Source of the DNA: Bordetella parapertussis
Lineage (GTDB): Bacteria; Pseudomonadota; Gammaproteobacteria; Burkholderiales; Burkholderiaceae
Reading direction: 5' to 3'
NCBI GenBank assembly: GCA_945901665.1
Contig: CAMDLJ010000040.1
Coordinates: 1 to 12,805, forward strand
DNA: 12,805 nucleotides
The position numbers and the translations under genes are program-made. The first letter of the stretch is position 1, and every line of letters begins with the position of its first letter. The notes beneath the pieces are model-generated. The model saw only the letters and a program-made list of their open reading frames with translations, did no database searches and was not told the DNA's origin. Below, piece by piece: positions 6,645-12,805 of this stretch.

Positions 6645-7309
6645 GACGGCAAGCCTTCAAGATAGGCCAACACTTCTTTGGCCGACATCACATCGGCGTA
6701 CTTCACGGCCATGTCGTACAAATTGGCAAAGTGCGGGCTTTCATGCTTATCGGCCACACATTCTTCGGGCACGATGGTGCGAAAGCTGCGCGACAAGCTG
6801 TCGACCACCGTGGCACGCACACAGCCCGAGGTGGACCCGCCCGTGACGATGACGGTGTCGATGCCGTGAAAATTGAACACCGAGTTGAGGTGGGTTTCGT
6901 GAAATGCAGACGCCATGCGCTTATTGATGACCACATCGCGTTGGTGATCGATCTGCAAGCGGTCATCAAACTCCGAGCGGCGCGAACCCACCTTGATGTT
7001 TTGCAGCGAGTCGGGGGTATCGGTGCGGGTGCCCCAGATGCCACAGTCTTCGCCTGAATCCATGTAAGCCACATACGTCCACACCACGGGCCCCCCCTTG
7101 GCGCGCAAGGCATTGGAGAGTTGATTCACATGGGCCAGTTGCTGAGGGTCGGTCTCATAAGCCGTGGCAAATTCACCCACACAGGTATAGGCTTTTTGCA
7201 AGTCGATATTGATGATGGCTGGGCGTTTGCCAAAGCCAAATCGACGCCGGGTGGGGTTGGCTTTGATGTCTTCAAACAATTGGCGCGCGGTTTTATTGGA
7301 GTGTTCCAT
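6641..7309 (-). CDS. Isochorismatase-fold cysteine amidohydrolase (N-carbamoylsarcosine amidase/maleamidase-like)
   Basis: This is a soluble cysteine hydrolase of the isochorismatase superfamily that releases ammonia from a linear amide or carbamoyl compound. From ATG 7309 it has 222 residues. The catalytic triad is visible as D36 (IINIDLQKAY), K130 (VINKRMASAF) and C163 (GGSTSGCVRAT). The STSGCVRAT motif with a following VVDS is typical of N-carbamoylsarcosine amidase-like, maleamate (NicF-like) and ureidoacrylate (RutB-like) enzymes, not of true isochorismatases. A TTG at 7318 could add three residues, but it overlaps the leuD-like stop; ATG 7309, 5 bp after that stop, is preferred. No strong ribosome binding site is visible for either. 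Sitting between two imidase-like genes and a LeuCD-like hydratase, it fits a half-amidase role. Confidence 0.85.
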   Translation of the reverse strand: MEHSNKTARQLFEDIKANPTRRRFGFGKRPAIINIDLQKAYTCVGEFATAYETDPQQLAHVNQLSNALRAKGGPVVWTYVAYMDSGEDCGIWGTRTDTPDSLQNIKVGSRRSEFDDRLQIDHQRDVVINKRMASAFHETHLNSVFNFHGIDTVIVTGGSTSGCVRATVVDSLSRSFRTIVPEECVADKHESPHFANLYDMAVKYADVMSAKEVLAYLEGLPS

Positions 7310-7314
7310 GCGAT

Positions 7315-7929
7315 TCAAAGGTTAAAAAGCCAAGGGTGTGCTTGGCGGTATTGCACCTCAAATTGTTTGAGGGCGGCGTCGTGGTGCAAGGTGACACCGA
7401 TCTCATCGAGTCCCTCGACCAAACATTTCTTGCGAAATGCATCCATCTTAAAAGCATAGACCTGGCCATCCGGCCCGGTCACGGTTTGGGCGGGCAAGTC
7501 CACCCGGACATGCGCACCCGGCTGGGCGTGCAGTTGCTCACGCAATCGCACGCACACGGCAATGTCCAACTGCACGGGCAGCAAACCTGTTTTGAGCGAA
7601 TTGAGGTAAAAAATATCGCCAAAGTCGGCGGCAATCACACAACGGATCCCATGGTCCACCAAGCCCCAAGGGGCTTGTTCGCGGCTGGAGCCGCAGCCAA
7701 AGTTGCGGTCCGCCACCATGATGGTGGCATGGCGGTAAGGCAATTGATTCAAGATGAAGTCGGGGCGCTCGCTGTCGTCGTCATGGAAGCGCACATCGCG
7801 AAACAAAAATTGGCCATAGCCCCCTTGGCGCGGACGGCGCAAAAATCGCGCCGGCAAAATTTGATCGGTGTCCACATCGGCCTGATCAAACGGAACGGCC
7901 ACGCCGTCTTCCACCACAAATGCTTTCAT
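7315..7929 (-). CDS. Aconitase-superfamily hydro-lyase small subunit (LeuD-like)
   Basis: This is the swivel-domain subunit of a two-subunit hydro-lyase of the isopropylmalate isomerase, dimethylmalate or maleate hydratase group. It has 204 residues, normal for LeuD. Visible are the N-terminal DVDTDQILPARFL (18-30), the substrate loop NFGCGSSREQAPWGL (76-90), and ADFGDIFYLNSLKTGLLPV (101-119). In leucine-biosynthetic LeuD the loop normally reads SSREHAPWAL and the N-terminal motif IIPKQFL. Here Q85 replaces His and ALPARFL-type residues replace KQFL. The gene starts 1 bp after the large-subunit stop and is followed 5 bp later by the amidohydrolase gene. It is probably a catabolic relative, not the leucine enzyme, because no leuB or leuA is nearby. 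The exact substrate is unknown. Confidence 0.85.
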   Translation of the reverse strand: MKAFVVEDGVAVPFDQADVDTDQILPARFLRRPRQGGYGQFLFRDVRFHDDDSERPDFILNQLPYRHATIMVADRNFGCGSSREQAPWGLVDHGIRCVIAADFGDIFYLNSLKTGLLPVQLDIAVCVRLREQLHAQPGAHVRVDLPAQTVTGPDGQVYAFKMDAFRKKCLVEGLDEIGVTLHHDAALKQFEVQYRQAHPWLFNL

Positions 7930-7930
7930 G

Positions 7931-9328
7931 TCATTTCACCAGGCTGCGAACATCGGTCAATCGGCCGGTCAAGGCGGCCGCAGCAGCCATCGCCGGGCCC
8001 ATCAAATGGGTGCGACTGCCCGGCCCTTGGCGACCCACAAAATTGCGGTTGGAGGTGGAGGCGCACCGTTTGCCAGCGGCCACCAAGTCCCCGTTCATGC
8101 CCACACACATCGAGCAGCCCGATTCGCGCCACTCGAAACCGGCCTTCTTAAAGATCTGGTCCAAGCCTTCGCGCTCGGCATCCAGTTTGACTTGGGTCGA
8201 GCCCGGCGAAACCAGCACAGGCACCTTTGCCTGTCCCAGCTGCGCCACAGCGGCTGCAGCGCGCAGGTCTTCGATGCGGCCATTGGTGCACGAGCCAATG
8301 AACACTTGATCGACCGCAATATCTTGCAGCGCCATCCCGGCTTGCAGCCCCATATAGGCCAAAGCCCGCTCCATGCCGGCGCGCTTTTCGGCATCCAGCT
8401 CATGGCGGGGGTCGGGCACACAAGCGGTGATGGGCAAGCCGTCTTGCGGGCTGTTGCCCCATGTCACCATGGGCGCGAGCGCACTGGCGTCGAGTTCGAT
8501 ATCCACATCAAAGTGTGCATCCAGGTCAGAGGGCAATGTGCGCCAATGGTCCAAGGCCTGCTCCCACATGGCAGCTTTGGGGGCAAATGTGCGGCCTTGC
8601 AGATAAGCAAAGGTGGTCTCGTCCGGTGCCACCATGCCAGCGCGGGCACCGGCCTCAATGGACATATTGCACACCGTCAAACGCTCCTCGATGCTCATGG
8701 CGCGAATGACTGAGCCCGCGTATTCGATGACATGGCCCACAGCACCGTTGGAGCCGATCTTGGCAATGATGGCCAAGATCACATCTTTGGCGCTGACATG
8801 CGCGCCGCGCACCCCCTCGACCCGAACGCGCAGGGTTTTGGAGCGCCGCTGCCAAGTGGACTGGGTGGCCAGCACATGGGTGATTTCGCTCGCGCCAGCG
8901 CCAAAGGCCAAAGCGCCCAAAGCGCCGTGGGTGGAGGTGTGGGAGTCGCCACACACCAGCACCATGCCGGGTTGGGTGAGGCCTTGCTCGGGGCCGACCA
9001 CATGCACGATGCCTTGGCGCGGGTCGCCCAGGGGAAAGTGCAAGATGCGATGGGCTTGGGTGTTCTCCACCAAACGCTCCACCACCCGACGCTGTTCAGC
9101 GTCGGTGATCGCCGCCATCACATGGCTGCGGGTGGAGATGCCGTGGTCGGGGGTGGCCACCACCTGATCGGGGCGGCGCACGCTCAGGCCCTTTTCTTTT
9201 AAAAACTGAAATGCGTGCACCGATCCGTCATGCACCAAATGGCGTGCCACATGCAACAGGCTTTGCCCATCGTCGCCGTCGAGCACTTTGTGCGCATGCC
9301 AGATTTTTTCGTACAGGGTCAGGCCCAT
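7931..9328 (-). CDS. Aconitase-superfamily hydro-lyase large subunit (LeuC-like)
   Basis: This is the [4Fe-4S] catalytic subunit, 465 residues, close to the length of LeuC. The three cluster ligands are C347 (GSCTNGR), C405 and C408 (GCSMC). Other superfamily blocks are VCGDSHTSTHGALGALAFG (125-143), the RQGIVHVVGPEQG block (104-116), and RCASTSNRNF (421-430). Several positions that are nearly fixed in leucine LeuC differ: SCTNG for SCTNS, MCVGMNGD for MCLAMN-x-D, DHGIST for DHN-x-(P/S)T, and RTHLMGP for RTHLVSP. These surround the substrate pocket, which argues for another dicarboxylate such as maleate, citraconate or dimethylmaleate; this is inference. The start has no strong ribosome binding site. 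It is the first gene of the compact operon. Burkholderiales normally carry a separate leuCDB locus for leucine. Confidence 0.87.
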   Translation of the reverse strand: MGLTLYEKIWHAHKVLDGDDGQSLLHVARHLVHDGSVHAFQFLKEKGLSVRRPDQVVATPDHGISTRSHVMAAITDAEQRRVVERLVENTQAHRILHFPLGDPRQGIVHVVGPEQGLTQPGMVLVCGDSHTSTHGALGALAFGAGASEITHVLATQSTWQRRSKTLRVRVEGVRGAHVSAKDVILAIIAKIGSNGAVGHVIEYAGSVIRAMSIEERLTVCNMSIEAGARAGMVAPDETTFAYLQGRTFAPKAAMWEQALDHWRTLPSDLDAHFDVDIELDASALAPMVTWGNSPQDGLPITACVPDPRHELDAEKRAGMERALAYMGLQAGMALQDIAVDQVFIGSCTNGRIEDLRAAAAVAQLGQAKVPVLVSPGSTQVKLDAEREGLDQIFKKAGFEWRESGCSMCVGMNGDLVAAGKRCASTSNRNFVGRQGPGSRTHLMGPAMAAAAALTGRLTDVRSLVK

Positions 9329-9434
9329 GGGGTGTTGCTCGTGTGGGGTTCAAACTGCGGGGAGCGCCAGCGCTTCGTGCCATCTTAATCCATGGATTTG
9401 GGTGGGTTGATACCCAATTTGAAAAGCGTTGGGC
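9329..9434. promoter_or_regulatory. Intergenic region with a 12-bp palindrome upstream of the LeuC-like operon
   Basis: This 106-bp gap separates the MFS stop from the LeuC-like start. It contains the perfect 12-bp palindrome AATCCATGGATT (9387-9398). Beside it is a 6-bp inverted repeat, TTGGGT (9398-9403) and ACCCAA (9412-9417). No convincing -35/-10 pair was found on the minus strand; a TAAGAT box is the closest. The palindrome could be an operator for the downstream operon. Confidence 0.3.
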
Positions 9435-10694
9435 TCAACCGTCCTTTGGCAGTTGCGGCGGCTTGGCCAGCAAGAACAGCACGGATCCGGCGCAGGCGGT
9501 CACAGCCAGCACGGTGAAGCCCAACCGGTAATTGCCCGTCAGATCAGCAAAAAAGCCAGCCACCAAAGGACCGGCCACTTGGCCCAGGGCAATGATCATC
9601 GCGGACAAACCCAAAATCATGCCAATTGCGTTGCGCCCGAAGTAGTCCGCCCGCAGCGCTTGCATGAAAGGCCCTCGCAAGCCCCAAGCGATGCCGTGCA
9701 ACAAAGCAAAGGCCACCAACTCGGCCGAGTGGGTCGCATAGGTGAAGAGCAACAAACCACAGCCATGCATCAACATGCATGTTGCCGCCACCCGCCGTTT
9801 GTCGTACTTGTCGCCCATCCACGCACCCGACAGCACACCGATGACCTGGCCCACGGTCATCAGCAAAATGAACCAAGCGGCCTCGGCCACGGTATAGCCC
9901 AGGCCTTCTTTCATGTGGGTGATGGCGTGCACGTTGACCGCGGTGACCACCAATAAGGCCATGCCATGACCCAGGCCCAACAACCAAAAGGCCTGGGTGC
10001 GCAGGGCTTGTCGAGCGGTGAACTCCACCCCTGCACCGCCGCCTTGAACGGCGTCATGGGCAGTCATCGGGCTGGGCTTGGGCAAGCCATCCATGGTCAA
10101 TCCCATGTCCTCGGGCCGACCCCGGATCACCGCGGCCAAGGGAATGCCAATCACCAAAGCCACCACGGCAGAAGCCATGGCGGTGGTGCGCCAACCAAAA
10201 CTGTGCATGGACCACGCCACCAAAGGCACCGCCAAGCCGCCCAGGGCCAGGCCCAAACTCAACACCGATAAGGCGCGTGCGCGTTGGCGCTCGAACCAAT
10301 GGATGATGGCCACGGTGAGTGGGAAGTAACCGCACAAGCTGGCCCCCACCGCCAAGATGAGGGCACTGACATAAAACCCAGAGATGGATTCGATTTGGGA
10401 CAAAGCCACAAACCCGATGGCGAAGACAACGACCCCCCAGCGGATCATGGCCTGCGGGCCAAAGCGGTCCATGACCCATCCCAGCAAAGGCCCCAAAAGA
10501 GCGGCCTCCAAAGATTGCATCGCGGCCGCGCCGGCCAAGGATGTTTTGCTCCAGCCGCGCTCTTCGGCCAACAAGGCCACATAAGCGCCAAAGGATTGGG
10601 TCAGCAACGCCGATTGCATGAACTGCAAGGAGCTGGCCGCGCCAGCGATGCGCCATCCATGGAAAATTTTGGGCAAAAAACACTTTCCAGCCAT
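9435..10694 (-). CDS. MFS transporter, oxalate/formate antiporter-like (OFA/MCT type)
   Basis: This is a major facilitator superfamily carrier in the inner membrane, 419 residues with about twelve hydrophobic helices, matching the family length. The loop after helix 2 carries the MFS signature as GWVMDRFGPQ (72-81), and the matching loop in the second half is GDKYDKRR. A hydrophilic central loop (about 195-230) separates the two six-helix halves. FHGWRI at residues 11-16 is the usual N-terminal start of OFA/monocarboxylate-type carriers. The start ATG 10694 has only a weak GGATGG sequence upstream. It precedes the LeuC-like operon by 106 bp on the same strand. It may import that pathway's substrate or a monocarboxylate, but the ligand cannot be determined. 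Confidence 0.88.
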   Translation of the reverse strand: MAGKCFLPKIFHGWRIAGAASSLQFMQSALLTQSFGAYVALLAEERGWSKTSLAGAAAMQSLEAALLGPLLGWVMDRFGPQAMIRWGVVVFAIGFVALSQIESISGFYVSALILAVGASLCGYFPLTVAIIHWFERQRARALSVLSLGLALGGLAVPLVAWSMHSFGWRTTAMASAVVALVIGIPLAAVIRGRPEDMGLTMDGLPKPSPMTAHDAVQGGGAGVEFTARQALRTQAFWLLGLGHGMALLVVTAVNVHAITHMKEGLGYTVAEAAWFILLMTVGQVIGVLSGAWMGDKYDKRRVAATCMLMHGCGLLLFTYATHSAELVAFALLHGIAWGLRGPFMQALRADYFGRNAIGMILGLSAMIIALGQVAGPLVAGFFADLTGNYRLGFTVLAVTACAGSVLFLLAKPPQLPKDG

Positions 10695-10722
10695 GCCATC
10701 CAGGGGTCAGACGGCATCGCCT

Positions 10723-10740
10723 GGGGCAGCGCACTGCCCC
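10723..10740. repeat. Perfect 7-bp hairpin just upstream of the MFS gene
   Basis: GGGGCAG (10723-10729) and CTGCCCC (10734-10740) form a perfect seven-pair stem around a 4-base loop. It ends 28 bp before the MFS start on the minus strand. No T-run follows on either strand, so it is not a standard terminator. It may lie in the leader RNA or be an operator. Confidence 0.4.
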
Positions 10741-10758
10741 GTCAAAGGGGTTTCAAGG

Positions 10759-10777
10759 GTGGCGGTGGAACCGCCAC
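10759..10777. repeat. Perfect 7-bp hairpin in the gap between the secreted-protein gene and the MFS gene
   Basis: GTGGCGG (10759-10765) and CCGCCAC (10771-10777) form a perfect seven-pair stem around a 5-base loop. It is 79 bp downstream of the stop of the secreted protein gene in the direction of transcription. The bases after it on the minus strand include only short T runs, so a terminator role is uncertain. Confidence 0.4.
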
Positions 10778-10856
10778 ATCGGCAAGTCAGGTGCTGTGCA
10801 GTATGGCCAAGTGACCCCGGCAGGTCAACCGCACACGTGACAGGGGCTCTGCGACC

Positions 10857-11333
10857 TCAACGCCAATGGCGGAACCCGCGCCCCCCATGAAAGCCAAAGT
10901 GAACGAAGTAAGGAAAGGGCCGATAAATCGGCGCGTAAACATATGGATAGGGTGCCATGACCACGGGTGGGGGCGGCAGAGGCGCCGGCGCACTCACCCA
11001 CACGGTTGCAGGGGCAATGGGCGGGGGAGCTTCAACCACGGGGGTCACTTGGATCGGCAACCAGGGGCCCGGGTCCTGGGCCAAGGCAACGCCATAGGAT
11101 TTGCCACCATATTCATAGACCACGTTGAAATGGGTGATGCGGTTTTGCAGCTGCGTGACTTGCCCACACAGGGCTGGGGCTGTGCCCGCGCTGGTGCAAC
11201 TGGGCTCGGTGACCGTCACCGTTTGGATCACGGGTGTGGTGGAGACCACCCGCGCCATCTCTTGGCCCCAAGCCGACGGCGACAGCACGCTGCCCAACAA
11301 GGCCAAACATGAAAACAAGCGTCGCAGGGTCAT
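10857..11333 (-). CDS. Small secreted proline-rich protein, glycine-zipper-family relative lacking the zipper
   Basis: This is an uncharacterised exported protein of 158 residues. A signal peptide is clear (about residues 1-23, MTLRRLFSCLALLG core, likely cut after AWG). The mature part begins QEMARVVSTTPVIQTV, then two cysteines (C46, C56). It continues with the segment NVVYEYGGKSYGVALAQDPGPWLPIQVTPV (70-99) and a proline- and tyrosine-rich tail ending in FHGGRGFRHWR. From memory, this N-terminal block and the YEYxGKxY...DPGP block occur in Burkholderiales glycine-zipper 2TM proteins, where a long Gly/Ala zipper sits between them. Here only about ten residues replace it. ATG 11333 is chosen because AAGGAG lies just upstream and the signal peptide starts there; a longer frame to 11651 runs through the SDR gene. 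Function unknown. Confidence 0.8.
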   Translation of the reverse strand: MTLRRLFSCLALLGSVLSPSAWGQEMARVVSTTPVIQTVTVTEPSCTSAGTAPALCGQVTQLQNRITHFNVVYEYGGKSYGVALAQDPGPWLPIQVTPVVEAPPPIAPATVWVSAPAPLPPPPVVMAPYPYVYAPIYRPFPYFVHFGFHGGRGFRHWR

Positions 11334-11338
11334 GGGGT

Positions 11339-11344
11339 CTCCTT
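11339..11344 (-). promoter_or_regulatory. Ribosome binding site that decides the start of the small secreted protein
   Basis: AAGGAG on the minus strand is 5 bp upstream of ATG 11333 and selects this start over the longer open frame that reaches into the SDR gene. Confidence 0.7.
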
Positions 11345-11379
11345 GTATGCGGTGGTGCCAAGCCATTGTGCCAAACCCC

Positions 11380-11422
11380 GCTGACGCCGGGGGGATGGCA
11401 GGCGCGTGCGCTAACGCCGGGG
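11380..11422. repeat. Two 13-bp direct repeats, 30 bp apart, between the SDR and secreted-protein genes
   Basis: GCTGACGCCGGGG (11380-11392) and GCTAACGCCGGGG (11410-11422) match at 12 of 13 positions with a 30-bp period, about three helical turns. Each adjoins short GC-rich hairpin-forming sequence. They lie within the 98-bp gap after the SDR stop. Nearer to the secreted-protein start, GTGCCAA occurs twice (11355-11361 and 11368-11374). No promoter boxes are convincing. Confidence 0.3.
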
Positions 11423-11431
11423 CCAGCCCCA

Positions 11432-12205
11432 TCACATGATGGACAAACCGCCGTCGGCCATCAAGGTGGCGCCGGTGATGAAGGACGCCTCGTCGGAAGC
11501 CAGCCACACAATCGGCCAGGCCATTTCTTGCGGTTCGGCCCAGCGCCCCATCAATGAGTTGCCAGCACGCTCGGTTTTGAGTTGCGCGGGCGATTTGCCC
11601 GCCGCCACGGCACGGCCAATGTGAAAGTCGGTGAACGTTGAGCCTGGGCAAACGGCATTGACGCGCACGCCATGTTGCACTTCTTCAAAGGCCAAGGTGC
11701 GGGTCATGGCCAGCATGCCGGCCTTGGTGCTGTCGTACAAGCCCATGCCTTTGCGCCCAATCAACGCATGGGCCGATGACACATTGACAATGCTGCCGCG
11801 CCCACTGGCACGCAAATGCGGCAAGGCCCAGCGGCTCATGGTGGCCGTGCCCACCAAATTGACGCCCACCATCGCCTGCCACTCGGCAGGGGTGGCATCG
11901 GCCAAGGCCGAGTAGTTGCGCATGGCCGCGTTGTTGACCAACACATCCAAGCCCCCCAGCGCCGCCACAGCCGTCTGCACAGCCGCCTGCGCTTGCCCTT
12001 CATCGGCGATATCGGCTTGGGCCGTGTGCACGCTGGCCTGGGGGAATTCGGACTTCAGTTGGGCCAGGGTGTCTTGCAAGGCCTTGGGGTTGGCGTCCAG
12101 CAAACACACCCGCGCACCCTGGGCACAAAACAAGCGGGCCGTGGCTGCTCCTATGCCGGCCCCTGCGCCGGTGATCAAGGCAGCCTTGTTTTGCAAGCGG
12201 TCCAT
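11432..12205 (-). CDS. Short-chain dehydrogenase/reductase (SDR)
   Basis: This is a soluble NAD(P)-dependent oxidoreductase of the classical SDR family, 257 residues from ATG 12205. The cofactor motif TGAGAGIG is at 12-19, and D37 after strand 2 favours NAD. NNAA (91-94) replaces the usual NNAG. Catalytic residues are N116, S144 (NVSSAHA), Y157 and K161 (YDSTK). The segment CPGSTFTDF and C-terminal ITGATLMADGG are typical. A longer frame to 12250 would overlap the receptor gene by 43 bp, so the start 2 bp after the receptor stop is preferred. Close packing with the Bug receptor suggests co-transcription and a role in oxidising or reducing the imported compound. The substrate is unknown. Confidence 0.9.
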   Translation of the reverse strand: MDRLQNKAALITGAGAGIGAATARLFCAQGARVCLLDANPKALQDTLAQLKSEFPQASVHTAQADIADEGQAQAAVQTAVAALGGLDVLVNNAAMRNYSALADATPAEWQAMVGVNLVGTATMSRWALPHLRASGRGSIVNVSSAHALIGRKGMGLYDSTKAGMLAMTRTLAFEEVQHGVRVNAVCPGSTFTDFHIGRAVAAGKSPAQLKTERAGNSLMGRWAEPQEMAWPIVWLASDEASFITGATLMADGGLSIM

Positions 12206-12207
12206 GG

Positions 12208-12805
12208 TCAATCCAGCTTGGAGCCAGTGACCTTGATGATCTGGCCCCAACGAAGAATTTCGGTTTTGATCCAGGCCGAAAACTCATCGGGGGTGCAGGT
12301 CACCACGTCGTACTCTATTTGGCGCAATTTGTCGGCCACCTCTGGGCTTTGCAGCACCTTGGTCAGCTCGCGGTGATAGCGATCGACGATGGGCTTGGGG
12401 GTTTTGGCGGGCAACAAAAAGCCGGCCCACACGGTGGCCTCAAAGTCTTTGAAGCCCAGCTCGATCATGGTCGGCACATCGGGTGTGCTGGCATAGCGTT
12501 TGCGCCCGGTGGATGCCAGCAACCGCAAGCGCCCGTCCTTGGCGAATTGCTGCACATTGCCGGGCACAAAAAAGGCCGCTTGCACGTCCCCGGCGACCAA
12601 AGCACCAATCGCTTCTCCGCCGCCTTTGTAGGGGACATGGGTGAGGTTGATATCGGCCGCCATCTTCAGCATTTCCATGGTCAGGTGCGAGCCACTGCCC
12701 ACAGCCACCGAGGCATATGACCATTTATTGGGATTTTTCTTGGCGCTTTGCACCAACTCTTGCACATTGGAAACCCCTGCGGCCGGGTTGACGACCAGGT
12801 ACTGA
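12208..12805 (-). CDS. Bug/TctC family tripartite tricarboxylate transporter receptor, C-terminal part (cut by window edge)
   Basis: This is a periplasmic binding protein of the Bug (Bordetella uptake gene)/TctC family, the receptor type of tripartite tricarboxylate transporters. About 199 C-terminal codons are visible; the signal peptide and first lobe lie beyond the window edge. Family segments are VVNPAAGVSNVQELV, KWSYASVAVGSGSHLTMEML, THVPYKGGGEAIGALVAGDVQAAF, and RKRYASTPDVPTMIELGF. The reading frame stays open to the window edge, so the GTG at 12765 is internal. Bug receptors are abundant in Burkholderiales and usually bind carboxylates; no TctA or TctB gene is present here. The SDR follows by 2 bp. 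Its ligand cannot be read from the sequence. Confidence 0.93.
   Translation of the reverse strand, partial: QYLVVNPAAGVSNVQELVQSAKKNPNKWSYASVAVGSGSHLTMEMLKMAADINLTHVPYKGGGEAIGALVAGDVQAAFFVPGNVQQFAKDGRLRLLASTGRKRYASTPDVPTMIELGFKDFEATVWAGFLLPAKTPKPIVDRYHRELTKVLQSPEVADKLRQIEYDVVTCTPDEFSAWIKTEILRWGQIIKVTGSKLD

Noticed and set aside
7931..9328. Annotation as the leucine-biosynthetic leuC (with leuD)
   Set aside because: The family is right, but motif changes around the active site and the catabolic neighbours do not support the leucine pathway. I kept a neutral name without gene symbols.
9771..9784. Perfect 14-bp palindrome CAACATGCATGTTG
   Set aside because: It lies inside the MFS coding region and is fully explained by codons for Thr-Cys-Met-Leu-Met-His, far from any start. 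A chance palindrome is more likely than a site.
11355..11374. Possible sigma-54 promoter from repeated TTGGCAC on the minus strand
   Set aside because: The GG to GC spacing does not fit the -24/-12 rule: the second element reads TTGGC rather than TTGC at the required distance.
10857..11651. A 264-codon version of the small secreted protein
   Set aside because: The extra N-terminal part overlaps the SDR coding region in another frame, and it would bury the signal peptide and the AAGGAG site.

Overview
The window looks like a chromosomal piece of a betaproteobacterium of the order Burkholderiales, most likely Comamonadaceae (inference). The support is a GC-rich base composition, a Bug/TctC-type solute receptor, a TRAP transporter, an OFA-like MFS carrier, and a small secreted protein resembling a family I associate with that group. 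There is no rRNA, tRNA, CRISPR array, insertion sequence or phage gene. Thirteen complete or partial genes lie on the minus strand and one (marR) on the plus strand.

Region A (1-4153, minus strand, read from high to low coordinates) is one compact operon. It encodes an octopine/nopaline-type NAD(P) dehydrogenase, a 3-hydroxyacyl-CoA-dehydrogenase-like enzyme, and a TRAP transporter (DctP receptor, DctQ small subunit, DctM large subunit cut by the window edge). The first two genes share an ATGA overlap and the others are 9-18 bp apart. A minus-strand promoter with a perfect TTGACA and 17-bp spacing precedes it. The divergent marR gene (4307-4768, plus) is the obvious candidate regulator. The likely job is import and oxidation of a carboxylate, amino-acid or opine-like compound.

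Region B (4816-9328, minus strand) is a second compact operon: LeuC-like, LeuD-like, isochorismatase-fold amidohydrolase, and two tandem polysaccharide-deacetylase/PuuE-like hydrolases. The last three genes are joined by two ATGA overlaps. LeuC and LeuD differ from leucine-biosynthetic enzymes at several otherwise invariant motif positions. Together the genes could form a ring-opening imidase, half-amidase, hydratase series, for example maleimide to maleamate to maleate to malate. That pathway is inference; the enzyme families are read from the sequence.

Region C (9435-12805, minus strand) holds an OFA-like MFS transporter, a small secreted proline-rich protein that appears to be a glycine-zipper-less relative of a larger family, an SDR oxidoreductase, and the C-terminal two thirds of a Bug/TctC receptor. 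The SDR follows the receptor by 2 bp. The MFS carrier and the receptor are plausible uptake partners for region B.

The main intergenic gaps are 4154-4306 (divergent promoter region), 4769-4815 (convergent, hairpin), 9329-9434 (palindrome), 10695-10856 (two perfect hairpins) and 11334-11431 (direct repeats).
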